DNA of 64,000 bases from Miscanthus floridulus. Taxonomy: Eukaryota > Streptophyta > Magnoliopsida > Poales > Poaceae. Numbering within the stretch: position 1 is the first letter of the stretch; the number at the start of each line of letters is the position of its first letter. The position numbers and the translations under genes are program-made. The stretch spans positions 126,009,259-126,073,258 of the forward strand of contig NC_089582.1 of the NCBI RefSeq assembly GCF_019320115.1, read 5' to 3'. Shown here in pieces: positions 34,766 through 46,287 of the stretch. The notes beneath the pieces were generated by a model that worked only from the letters and a program-made list of their open reading frames with translations, made no database searches and was not told the DNA's origin.

Positions 34766-36913
34766 TTCCAAGGAAACAAGCATGGCAGGGGTGGGGCAGG
34801 GCAAAGGTTCCTCTGTGATGTGAGAGTGAGAGTGGATGAGAGAGAATAGAAGAGAGAAGGGAGTAGCAAGCAGCTAGGGCATGCATGCATGCATATGCAT
34901 GTGTGGTCCGTCCCATGCATGCACTGGTCCATTCTGGCGGCAGCTCTCCAGTCTGGGAGGTGGGGGTGATCTCCATCCGGCGCTGGGGCAGCAGTGTTGA
35001 AAATCACAAGACACATGCAGTTGATCCCCCACACCACACGGTACTGTACTGTGCCACTGACTGTCAGTTGGGTGCTGCTGGCTGGCAGCCCATATGGTCC
35101 ATGCGACCATGCCGGACGGCCCTCTGATGGATGTGGATGGAGAAGTGGGCCAGCAGCTAGGAGGCCGGGGGCCATGCATCATGGTCCACTGCACTGTAAA
35201 AAAACCCCCACTCTCTACTCGCTACTCGCTGATAGGAGAGGAGAGAGAGAGAGAGAGAGAGAGATGTCATCATGGGTAATGAGAATTATTAGGGCCTTGA
35301 CCATGATGGCTTTGTGGAGAGGAACTAATCCACATGTACCCCCCTATGCTGGGCATCATTGCACGGCAGTGTGCTCCGCTGGGACGACGACGATTCGTCC
35401 ATGGATTGGACTGTTGGAGCGATCGAGCATGATTAGCACTGATGACATAATACAACCTTGACACCTCAACCTGACATCAATTATCAATAATTAATCAATG
35501 AGCTACCTATCTAACAATAACTAGCTTTGCTAGCTAACCTAGCTAAGCTACTAGTGTGGGCGTAGTATATTATTAACCCAGGAATAGAAACCTTTTTTTT
35601 CCTGTTAGATGATCCCATTCTTAGCAGCAGCACAACGGAATGAAATTTGTTGGGGGTAGCTAGCTAGATCTAGATGGTTAATTAGTACTAACATGCATGC
35701 AACCATGGCTGTGGTCCAAATTAATTAAAGCATGGAACCGTGTTGAGGAACTCAAAAGAAACAAGTTTTTGCTGCCTTTTGGCTGTTGGCGTATTGCGAC
35801 GCGCCCTGGAATCTAGCTAGACGACAGTTCTCTACTATCCTTACGAGAAATGTTACCGGCCGCTCTCAATAGTGTTGTGCTAGCTGATGACTTCGCTAGT
35901 AGGGGCTTCACTCTAGCTTGTATAGGAGTAGTACTTTAGATCAAACCCCGCCATCTCAATTTGTAATAGTAATCAATATTTGTATAGGAGTATTACTTTT
36001 CTTTTTTTTTTTACCAAAAAACTTCCTTTGGTTCATTTCTCTTTCCCCCAACACGAGACTTTTGTTCAACTTGCTCATCTTTTTTTCTCCAACACATAGA
36101 GAACTTTTCTTTAACTTGCAGGTATTTCCATTTTGATTGCAATTTGATTAAAAGAGAGATCAAGATGGGGAGTGAAGTTGCATTGGGGCAATAATGGTAG
36201 TCTTTTCCCTGCAGGTCCTCTCATCACCTATAGTGCCCCTACTACTGCAGCCAATACTATAGGATTTCACAAAGATTATCGATGCTGGAGCTAGTAATTC
36301 ACTAATTACTAATATAATATATCCTTTTAATTCTTTCTTTTTTTATGCCATCTTTATTACATCCCAGCGTTCGTTCGTTGTTGTCAAACTTTTATGGGAG
36401 TTACCAAACGTGTGTACTAAACAACAGCAAGTAGAATAGGTAAAAGGGCCAGGCCGGACGAAGAAGCTATAGGCACTCTGTTTGCACGTACAGTGGTATA
36501 TACGTCGGCCGACGTGCCACGCCATGCGTACATGCATGTACACCTCTTGGCGCAGTGTACCAGTACCGGCGGCAAGCTAGCCCTAGCTGGCTAGGGTGGG
36601 TGGGTGCACCACCAGTCCCTGTTACTGTGCGCTGAGACTGTTGCGGACGACGACGGCCACACACGGCCGCCAGATGTACATGGCCGGCATTACTTGCAGT
36701 TGCCGAAGCCGACGATACCTGTACAATCATAGTACTATACATATACACTGCCCTACGACTCTACTCGGCCAGGGGCCATACATACAGTACATATATATGC
36801 CAGGAGCTAACGAAGGTAGCTAGCGAGCCTGCGCAGGGACGATGAGGACGACACGACACGGCGTGCGCGCGGCAGGGCAGGCCATGCATGTCGCGTGGCG
36901 ACAGGCCGGTAAA
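32656..36913. other. non-coding spacer, AT-rich then GC-richer
   Basis: About 4.3 kb with no recognisable protein. 32656-34500 is AT-rich. 34560-35460 is GC-richer with CATGCATG clusters and simple repeats and looks like upstream or leader sequence of some gene, but no coding region follows on either strand. 36480-36900 is again GC-richer. I looked for common plant microRNA sequences and found none. Confidence 0.45.
34723..34765. repeat. compound (TG)n(AG)n microsatellite
   Basis: About ten TG units followed by about twelve AG units. A second GA run is at 35237-35263. Confidence 0.97.
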
Positions 36914-37150
36914 TATATAGCTGGCAACAAAATAATTTATTCTGCAGCCACGTTAAGTTATGATAATTACTATGTTAATTTATGAGATTATAGTAACTTC
37001 TTAATAAGTGGTTTACCATAATGTTACGGTAAATATCCCCATGTGTTATACCCAACTATTGTAAATGTGTATTAATATTATCATAAATTAGTATATAAAA
37101 TTATCGTAAATGGAGATGTCTACAGTATATATATACTGCAAATAGCTACG
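36914..37150 (-). mobile_element. MITE-like repeat, copy D (inverted)
   Basis: Reverse complement of the repeat found at 47475-47728 and 47963-48217, with shared blocks such as TTACTATGTTAATTTATGAG and GGTAAATATCCCCATGTGTT. The outer ends are degraded. Family features are given under the copy at 47475. Confidence 0.75.
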
Positions 37151-37199
37151 CCCCCTGAAGCTAACGCGCGCAGGTAGGGGGCCCTGGGAACCCAACCGA

Positions 37200-38350
37200 T
37201 AGCTACGCAGAAAGGTTTTTACCATGACGATGTATAAAATCTAGTGGTTGTATGAATTAAAATCAATTTGTTACCGTATAAAAACCTCTCCACATGCTAG
37301 GCGTTACACCTAATAGCAGTTGATGCAGGCTGACACATGCATGCATGTGTGGGTCCACTCTAATCTCTTCTATCTTTTCGCGATAATTTTTCAACGAAAC
37401 ATTCAATTCAAAAATGGTTTTCACCATTAAACTTCTGATATTTTTATTCACGATTCAAGATCCATTGTGAATATTTTTTGAAAAATATTAAAATTCATAA
37501 AATTGAAATTTTGAATCGTGGCACGTGATGGACGATTGGATGCATAGAAACAATGGTCAAGATGCGCAAAAATGTTTTTTTTGTGTCGATGTTGCATAGA
37601 AATTAGTACTTGGATGAATAAAAATTAATTTTGTAACTACATAAAAAACCTCTCCATGAGATGGGCATTCCATCTGACAGTCACAACAGTGATTGCCTAT
37701 ACCAACATCATGCTTCCCACTATAGGGGTGTATAATTAACATGTGAACAATGCATAAAACATGGAGACCTCAAGCGTAAAACATGGAGACGATCTTGTCT
37801 TCTCCAAAATTTAAAATTTGAACCATGGCACGTGATATCAGATTGGTTGCATAGAATCAATGGTCAAGGTACGCAGAAAAGTTTTTAGCACCGACGTTGC
37901 ATAGAAATTAGTCGATGGACAAATAAAAATTAATTTTGTTACCACCTAAAAAAACTCTCCGCGAGATGGACATTCAACTTGACACAACTGTAATTGCCTC
38001 CACCAACATCATGCTTCCCAATATGGGGATGTATAATTAACCTAGGAACAAAGCATAAAACATGGAGACCGCAAGCGTAAAACATGGAGATGATCTTGTC
38101 TTCTCCAAAATTTGAAATTTAAAAAATAGCACGTGATGGACGATCGGATTCATAGAAATAATGGTCAAGATGCGCAGAAATATTTTTGGCGCCGACATTG
38201 TATAGAAATTAGTAGTTCGATGAATAAAAATTAATTTTGTTACCCATAAATACCTTTCCGCGAGATGAACATTCCACTAGAGGACGATTATTTAATAGCA
38301 GAACAGTGCTTTGAAACCCACGAAACCCTTCCGTCAAGGATTATTATAAT
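37200..38350. repeat. degenerate tandem array, unit about 305 bp
   Basis: About three and a half diverged units. The landmark GCACGTGAT recurs at about 37521, 37827 and 38129; CATAGAAATTAGT, AATAAAAATTAATTTTGT and CTCTCCRCGAGATG recur at the same spacing. The start and end fade out. No coding sense seen. Confidence 0.8.
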
Positions 38351-38559
38351 GAACATTGTAGCAATCACATCCCACACCATGCTTTCCTCTAGGTGAATGT
38401 TTAATTAATATAGAAACATATAAAACACTACTCTGTAAACTATCCATACTAGTCCCAACTCACAAAATGCTTCCCACTATTTTAGCACGAGCAGAAATCT
38501 TACAGCGACGAAGGCATAGAAACATGTTTTAGCAGGCGCAGAAACCTATTTGTGAAAAC

Positions 38560-38945
38560 TAATGTCATCTACATAGATAGAAATGTCATCCAACAGTGTA
38601 TAGAAGTCTTCCAACAATGCATGGATAACTGTTTCTACAATGTATAGAATTGTGTTCCAACATTAAATAAAAATGTGCTCCAACAATAAATAGAATTGTG
38701 TTCCTACAATGCACATAATTGTGTAAAAATGTACATACAACTGCTCCAACAATGTATAGAATTGTGTACCAACGATGTATAGAATTATGTACCAACAATG
38801 TATAGAATTGCGTAAAAGCGTACTGATAATTGTTCCAGCAATGTACGTCGAAGTGTTCTAACAATGAATAGAAGAGTGCTCCAGCCATGTATATAATTAT
38901 GTAGAAGTGCACAGATAACTGCTGCAAGAATGTATACAAATTTGT
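38560..38945. repeat. degenerate minisatellite, unit about 30 bp
   Basis: Repeated CCAACAATGTATAGAATTGTG-like units, imperfect, in about a dozen copies. A further piece lies at 39450-39490, just before the CACTA insertion. The 117-codon open frame on the other strand is a by-product of the repeat. Confidence 0.75.
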
Positions 38946-39499
38946 TATAACATCAACTACATCAACTTTTTACATTAACCCATCAACTATATCAAGATCA
39001 CACTTCGCTGCCGCCCCAAGCCAAGGAAGTCATGGAAGTCGCAGCCATGTCCTATGTCCGAGCCACCAATGATCACTCACCCCAAATGAATAACTAACAA
39101 TATACAATGAAAGATTGCTACATGACGACAGCCTGCACGCAACGCCTTGCTACCGTTGCTGAACTGCTCCTCAGCGTTGTCATCGTCGAGGAGGAAGTCC
39201 TTGAGGACCGTGGCGATGGCCTCCTTTAGCCTAGATAGTGAACGATACAAATTTTTGTTCTTATCAAGTCCCAAAACATAGTCTCACCACGCGTAAAAAT
39301 TATGCATGTAAGCATAGTAACCAAAGGAAAGAGAAAAAATAAATAATTTTTTACTCACCTCTGTTGGTAGACCAACGCACACCATGACCATGCTAGGGAC
39401 GGATGGGGATGCGCCGCCACTGGGATGCCCACATGTATAGATAACTACTCAACAATATATACAAATTTATTCTAACAATGTATAGAATACATACTAAGT
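38946..39499. other. unassigned spacer with a possible coding scrap
   Basis: Mostly AT-rich. On the minus strand 39077-39274 gives a 65-codon frame with LSRLKEAIATVLKDFLLDDD, which looks protein-like, but I do not recognise the family. It may be a captured exon. Confidence 0.3.
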
Positions 39500-40200
39500 T
39501 ATTACTACTGGAAACTCGAATATTTCTGTGTGTGCAAAAACCCACGGAAAAATTCGAATACCCATGGAAAAATATTTTTCTGACGGTGTACCATCAGAAA
39601 ATAACACACAGAAATAGAATGACAGAAAAATCGAATTTTTCTGTGGGTTCACTGTCAGAAACAATTTTTCTATGGGTCTCACACGCACAGAAAAATTGTG
39701 TTCGCCCAGATTAAAAACTAATTTTTCTGTGTGTTAATCCACATAGAAAAAAGAAATAAACGCACAGAAAAACACATGTTTTTTTTCTGTCGGTCTAGGT
39801 GAACTCACAGAAAAATTTATTTCGCCCAGATTAAAAAAAATATTTCTGTGTAGCCAGCCTCACAGGAAAAAAGAGTTAAACACACACAAAAAATTATTTT
39901 AAAACAATAGCAACAGCGTATTAAAATATATATTTTTCATACAGTACTTTCTGTGCATGACCAACAAGGTTTCATTCAAATAATACACAAATCAGTAGTT
40001 CACCATAAATGGAGTCAACACTTATATCAAAAATAGACGACGATAGGCTGCCTCCGCCTGCTCGTTGCCTGCCTGAGCTTGAGCCTGACCTCGGGGACAG
40101 GAGAACGCCACTGGAGCTCTGCATTGCCAGCAGCAGCCCAGTCACAAGAAGCGCGCACAATGTATTCTGAGTTCATTCAGGCTCGCGTGATGTGATTTAC

Positions 40201-40552
40201 CTCGGTCTGAGACTCCGTCAGGAGCGAGACGACGGCTTTTGTCATGCCCAGCCTGCTCATGCTAAGAACCTTCAATCAAAGACAGGCAATACATATCAGC
40301 AGACGAGAGGATGGTAAGCCAGACAACATGGAACAGAGGAATGGTGGTGGTGGTGAGCGAACCTTCACTTGCAGCTGGAGAAATTTGATGTATTCGATGA
40401 TCTCTTCAAGAATGGATGCCTTGTCAGTCTGCACAGGATAAACGTAGGTTTCAGAAACTGATGTACTACATTCGACTGTTCTTTGACAAGAAATAGTCGA
40501 AGAGGATGCAATCGAGTACCCTGTTGGAGTTTGGAACGAGCTCCTGTAAGTT
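40201..40552 (-). pseudogene. captured bHLH transcription factor fragment (LRL/UNE12-like)
   Basis: Three minus-strand exons with correct splice borders and phase: 40552-40520 (NLQELVPNSNR), 40428-40363 (TDKASILEEIIEYIKFLQLQ plus VK) and 40269-40201 (VLSMSRLGMTKAVVSLLTES). This covers the end of helix 1, the loop, helix 2 and the conserved VLSMSRLG block that follows helix 2 in the LRL/UNE12 group of plant bHLH factors. The basic DNA-binding region is not found upstream. Sequence at 40160-39972 could be a chimeric last exon. If expressed it could dimerise without binding DNA; that is inference. No stop lies in the three exons. Confidence 0.82.
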
Positions 40553-40569
40553 CTTTAGTTGAAATTTTT

Positions 40570-42340
40570 TTCTGGCAAAAAAAAAACATTTATCCACTTG
40601 AATCTTCAGCATGGAATGGATTTTGTTACTTTTAACTTCGATTATTTTTCCCTTCTAGCTTTCTATTATTTTATCACACTTCCAAGTGCATTTTTATATA
40701 TCAGTTTCCATATTAACATTTATTGTTGTTATTATTTTTGTATTCATCCTATAGAAGGAAAATTTGTACTCCCTCTTGTCCCTGTCAAAAGGAAAATTTG
40801 AACAGGGACATAGGTTAAGAATTTACAAATTGACAGATCCAGAAAAGAAATGACATGAATTCCCCCTCCTATTCAATTAATTTGGCTGAAAGCTTAGAGT
40901 TGAAAGTATGTTTGGGTGTTATGCACAAATCCTTAGGACACAACAAAATAAACAAGGGAAAAAGAGGGTAACAAGCATCTAAATTAGGCACAAGCCTTAT
41001 AATTTAGGATTAAAAAGAAAAACCAATACAGTTTGGAAATTGGCAGGATAGAATAATTATATACCTAAACAAAAGAATGTGCTATGCATTACTTCAAATG
41101 GATTAACTAGTTGCACAATACTATAGCTAATGCATCTTTTCTATTTAGTAAGTGAAAATAAAAGAAATGCTTGAAAATTAAAGTATAAAAATGGAAGGTT
41201 AAGATAATTATAAAGCATATTACGTTATGATTCACTATCTTATTTGATACCTCCTACCAAAACATAATAAAAGAAACATGAGTCATAATCTAGTAGATTT
41301 ATTGATCAATTCAACGGTTCATCCCAAATATATAAAAAATGACAATTTTCCTTAGCATACAGGTGATGAACTGTCAATAACTCAAAGAATAGAATGCATT
41401 TTAATCCTATAAAGAATACTCGGTACAAATAACCTCTCTGCAGTCAATACACATGCTTCAGGCCAATAGGAAGAAGTACCTCAGATGGGTGTGTAGTGAG
41501 AAAGAATCCGACAGTAGGTGCAAACTCATTCCCATGCCTAAAAGTGTTCAGATTTTGGACAAATGGTCAGTGCACTATATCATTCTCTATTAAATGAAGA
41601 CATGGCATCACAGATAAGGACATCAGAACACATTGCAAATGGAAGTAAACCAAATGGAGCATGCACACAAATACTCAACCATTTCACACAAATACTTTTA
41701 GATGTCAAATTGCAAACCTAAGTACAACAGCATGACACACTAGACTGCATGGTTTATATCAGCAATGCTTGTATCAGCACATCTACCATACACTAAGAAA
41801 AACACTAAAGACAACTATGATACAAATCAGAGAGCATCCTATTGAAGTCAAATGTTGAGAGAATCACACTTTGAGGTGCTACGCCAATTAGCGATTTCAC
41901 AAAAAAAACATCCAAATTATTCCTAAGAAATAAGGGATTTCAGCAGGATAGGCATGTAGACACATAAGCATAGTAGTATTGTCAATCTAACATACTCTTG
42001 CAAGTGAATAAAATAAGTTTCTAAACAGGCCATTTGACATTGCTAACCACCTTGCAAGTGAATCATACATATTCAAATCAGATTGTTATATGGAAATAAA
42101 ATAAGCTCATATTTATCAAGTGCAAGCAGTCGGTTCTTACTACTGATTTTACAGTTTATAGTCCTATCAATAATGCCTACTTTCAATGCAATTCAGAGCC
42201 AAGGATAATGCTTGTTTAGTTCACAGTTTGAGCAGATATCAGTCAAGAAAATTATTGTTGTCTTTGCCAACCTCTAAGGATTTTATAAAATGTACTCAAA
42301 TCATGAAACCTACTCTTAATAATGTTCCAGATCTATATGA
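40570..42340. other. AT-rich interior of the bHLH-carrying CACTA element
   Basis: About 1.8 kb without a recognised exon, probably intron or filler of the captured segment. Both strands were read for the bHLH basic region without success. Confidence 0.5.
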
Positions 42341-42379
42341 TTGGCTATAGCTCGCTGGAACCCTAGATCCAGGAGGAGG

Positions 42380-42940
42380 AGGGCCTACCTCGTTGGGGTC
42401 ACCGCGCCACTAGATCCGCACCGCCGCCACGCCGGTCTTGCCGCACCAGGGCCTGTCTGTGCCAGCGCTGCCGTGCCTGGGGTCGCTGTGCTGGGCCACC
42501 ACGCCAAGGGCCTCCCGTCGCCGTCCATGCCGCGTCCGTGCCGCCACGCCGCCAGGAAAGGAGGGGGCGCTGGATCCGGCGAGGGGGGTGCCGGGGAAGG
42601 AGGGGCCACCGGGGAAAGGAGGGGGCGCCGGGGAAAGGAGGGCCACCGAGGAAAGGAGGGGTGGCGGATCCGGCGAGGGAGCCGTCGGGAAAAGGAGGGG
42701 CGGCGGATCCGGCGAGGGGGCCGGCGCCGGCGGGGGGAGGGGTGCTGGGGGCCGGGAGGAGAGGGGGCGCTGGGGGCCGGGAGGAGAGGGGAAGAGGCTG
42801 CGTCGGCGGGGGGAGGGGCGCTGGGGGCCGGGAGGAGAGGGGGCGCTCCGGCGGGGGGAGGGGCGCTGGGGGCAGGAGGAGAGGGGAAGAGGGGGCGCTC
42901 GCGGGTGTTTGGGGGCAGCGGCTGGTGGGTTAAAGTTAGC
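42380..42940. repeat. GC-rich imperfect tandem repeats
   Basis: Units of about 22-40 bp built on GGAAAGGAGGGG, GGATCCGGCGAGGG and GGCGCTGGGGGCCGGGAGGAGAGG. Several long open frames on both strands here are caused by the lack of AT-rich stop codons. On the minus strand the stretch could form a Pro/Ala-rich first exon ending at a donor-like GTAGGC near 42387, upstream of the bHLH exons, but this is not supported further. Confidence 0.7.
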
Positions 42941-43233
42941 ACTTCTTTGTTTTTTTTATTTATTTTATTAATAACATTTTTCTGTGCGTGTATATATTTT
43001 TTCTGTGCGTTTTTAAAAAACCGACAGAATAAATTGCATTTTTCTGTGAGTTCTTATTTTTCCGTGTGTCTATTGTCACGCACAGAAAAATCATACAATT
43101 ATTCTGTGATTTTTCGTATTTTTGTTAGGATATTTTGGAACCAACAGAATAATCATAATTTTTCTATGCGTACCGAAAAAACGCACAGAAAAATTCATCA
43201 CCCATAGAAATATTCGAGTTTCCAGTAGTGTAT

Positions 43234-44878
43234 AGTTTTAGCCATGCAAATACTAGAAGAACGAAGATGCAAGCATAGAAAATAATTATTAACCTACTAT
43301 CATATCATATCAAGAAAAAGAATAAAGAATCCAATAGCTATCAATGTACAAGCTAGCAACATCTCCAAATCCATATAAAACCAGGAATGAGAATACTGTA
43401 AAAAACCAGAAAAAATTGTGCCACAATTTTTTATGCATATTAATCAACAAGCAAACTGGACTACTGGAGCTAGCAAAAAGATCAAGAATGGGCCACAATT
43501 TTTTATGCAGATTAATCGACGTTCTCACCATGCATTGATGTCCTCCCAGAAAAATACCTCCTCGCGGTCATGTCATGGAAGCCACGAGCGATCCGAGTAT
43601 ATATAAGCATGTAGTCACCAGTTGCTGGATCTTCATCGTCCACATACGGCAAAAAAATGCAGAAATAAAATCAAGATGCGGCTTTGATGTCCTCTAGAAG
43701 CCCTAAAAAACAGGCAGTCGTATAAAAAGCAATGATAACAGTAAGAAAGTATGCGAGCAACACACAAGCATGAGTTCTTACGGACTGATCCATACCTAGG
43801 AGCAGCAAGCACACTTAACGATTAAATTGAGCCTATAATTGAGTACGCACGGATTAGAGGAAAAACAAGAAAATAAGAAATAGAAGCTTGCAATTGGTGA
43901 CAACTGCATGCTTCTTCCTAAACTGCATGGAAACCTTGTCGCTGGATTACCAAACTCACACCTGCATGCTTCTACCTAAAACTGGGCGCATAGAAACCTT
44001 GCCGCTAGATTACCGAACTAGTAGACGCATCAACATTGCATAAACATGTATTCGCATAAAACATGCTTGCTTGCATTGCTAGCTGTTCGTATATATTGAT
44101 AAAAACAGTTGCACAAAGGCATAAAAATTATAAAAATAGTGACACACATGCATAAGATCCTTTAGTGGCTTGAGCAGATTAAAAAAATCGAGAAATAAAC
44201 ACATGCAAAAAATCGGAGGACCCTCACATAGTCACATTCATCCGCGTCGTGGGGCGCCACGTGGGGTGGGTAGTCGTCGCCGAGGGGTGGACTGCACCGC
44301 CACCAGGGATGCCGCGGCCGGGTGGACGGGAGACATTGCCTCTCCTGTGCGATTCTGTATAGAAACATGCTTTAGTAGGTGCAAAAATCTTACAACAGCA
44401 AGAAAGGCATAGAAACGTGTTTTAGCAGGTGCAGAATCCTTACAACGGCAAGAAAAGGCATAGAAAGGCGTTTTAGCATGCGCAAAAACCTATTGATGAA
44501 ATTGGTGAAATTAATATCAGCTACATTAAAAATCATGGCCAAAAACCCAGGAGCAGGCCTAACATGCTTCCCCTAAATCGTTGAGTGGACGCATAGAAAT
44601 TAAACACAGTAAGTAGAATTCAAACATTTCACTCAAGTATAACGAACAGCTTCTAAACAGAAATCCATGTATAAAACATACAAATTTTTTATTCTAATCA
44701 GGTCGATCTCAAAACACAGTTTCACCGTGCGTAGAAAATTATGCATGCAACCATAGTAACCAAAAGAAAAGCAAAAAAAGAAATTTTTAGAACTAGTGGC
44801 CGGCATCCCTGCAAACAATTTAATTCACAATTTGTATTCAAATCACATAGAACCCTGAACTGCATATAAACCTTGCCG
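43234..44878. other. unassigned repeat-rich spacer
   Basis: Continues the sequence interrupted by the CACTA element. It contains three tandem units of about 55 bp at 44355-44490 (GCATAGAAACRTGTTTTAGCAGG), a motif also found at 38510-38550, so both flanks belong to one older repeat. No gene recognised. Confidence 0.5.
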
Positions 44879-44881
44879 CTA

Positions 44882-46284
44882 CACTACCGGAATGCACAGG
44901 TTTGTCATGTGTCCACAGCACACGGCGAAGACAAAAAAAAAACACTCGGCAAAGACTTTGCCGAGTGTTGCACTCGGCAAACACAGACTCAGCAAAGCTG
45001 TCTTTGCCGAGTGTTTTTTATCGAGCACTCGGCAAACACGTTGCCCAGTGCTAAATTCAACACTCGACAAAAAATATTTCAAAAAATATAAAAAAAACCA
45101 TTGTCGTCCGCCCGCGGCTCGCCCCGCCGCCGCCACCACCAGTCTTCTTCTCCACGACAGCTTCTTCCCCAACTCCCATGGTGACCAAGTGGGCACCGGC
45201 CGCGCACCTTGCCGTTGGGGACCATGCCGGCCTTGCCTCTGCAGGCAGGCAAGTCCACGCTACATCGGAGGTAAAGAGTGAAGGTTGGAGTCACGGTTGG
45301 AGGCCAACACCAAATGTTCCGCACCGTCGGAGGTCCTGTTTGAGACAGATAGATCGAATCGAATCAAATCCGTCTAGAGAGGCAAAGACAGAGAAGGTTG
45401 GACTCACAATTCGTGGGCACACCAACTGATCCGACGCATTCGAGGTCGCGTGCACCAAAGGGTGCTCCCATTTCGCTCCCCTGCCGTTCTTGAACCTGGG
45501 GTGGAGTTCCGTGGCCGGGAGCATGGATGCGTCAGGAGAGGGAAGGACAGAGGTAAAGGCGGAGTGGACGGCCGACGAAGAGGCGTCGGGCGACGCGAGG
45601 GGGGGGGGGGCCAGGCGCTGCGGGGGCCACCGGCGAGGGTCGCTCGCACCGCACCGCGCCGCGACGGGAGGCGGGCACCGCCGGCGCGCGTCCGTGCGGC
45701 TGCGCTACGTCGCACAACCAGAGAGTGGCGCCGGGCCGTCCGCCTGAAACACGCGGGGGCGGATGCGCCTAGCGCCTCCCGCTGTGGCGGGGATTTTTTG
45801 GTGGGCGTCGGTGGGTCTGGATAAGGGATAAGGCCGTCGATGGGTCTGGGGAAAGGATAAGGCCGAGCGAAGGAAGCAGGTGGGGCGCAGCGGCCGCACG
45901 GGAGCGTGGCGGGCATCCAGCGCAGGAAGAAAGGATCGGACGGCCAGGGATGGTTTAATGTGGATGAACTGGATTCTAAGTCTGTGAGACGAAGCGGTAC
46001 TGTAGCTATCATCTAAGTTTGCCGAGTATCAGATCACGACACTCGGCAAACTTATCTTTGCCGAGTGTCTACACTCGGTAAACTTATCTTTGTCGAGTGC
46101 CTATCTTTTGTCGAGTGTTTTCTTTCTCGTGTGTCGAGTGTCAAACTTTGCCGAGTGTTTTTTTCCTCTTTTGTCGAGTTTTATTATTTTGCTGAGTGTT
46201 TTTGTTACATCACTTGGCAAAGAGCTTCTTTACCGAGTGCCCGATAAAATACACTCGACGGCAAACACCGAGTTTCCGGTAGTG
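44882..46284. mobile_element. complete small CACTA element, non-autonomous
   Basis: 1,403 bp. Left end CACTACCGGAATGCACAGG, right end inverted CACTACCGGAAACTCGGTG; TSD CTA at 44879-44881 and 46285-46287. ACTCGGCAAAG-type subterminal repeats in both orientations fill 44940-45070 and 46015-46260. The interior (45090-45960) is GC-rich with open frames on both strands that I take as non-coding or unrecognised captured DNA. It has no transposase. Confidence 0.92.
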
Positions 46285-46287
46285 CTA

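Larger units (their letters stand above)
39503..43230 (-). mobile_element. complete CACTA element carrying bHLH exons
   Basis: 3,728 bp. Left end TACTACTGGAAACTCGAATA (first base C changed to T) and right end, inverted, CACTACTGGAAACTCGAATA; TSD TAT at 39500-39502 and 43231-43233. Many TTTTTCTGTGNG-type subterminal units lie at 39525-39900 and 42975-43215 in both orientations. No transposase seen. It contains exons of a bHLH transcription factor (40201-40552, minus strand) and a GC-rich tract at 42380-42940, so it is a Pack-CACTA type element. Confidence 0.92.

Noticed and set aside
34527..35461. Overlapping 106-161-codon frames around the GA/TG repeats.
   Set aside because: They depend on simple repeats and CATGCATG clusters, occur on both strands, and match no family.
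32656..36913. MicroRNA or tRNA genes in the low-copy-like spacer.
   Set aside because: I compared by eye with common conserved plant microRNAs (for example miR156, 159, 160, 164, 166, 167, 172, 396) and looked for tRNA box B; nothing convincing.
42341..43207. 288-codon frame on + (and 185-codon frame on -) as a real gene.
   Set aside because: GC-rich imperfect tandem repeats leave few stop codons in any frame; the translation is Gly/Arg- or Pro/Ala-rich without a family.
45404..46012. 202-codon minus frame in the small CACTA element.
   Set aside because: High GC gives overlapping open frames on both strands; no motif, and the frame crosses into subterminal DNA.
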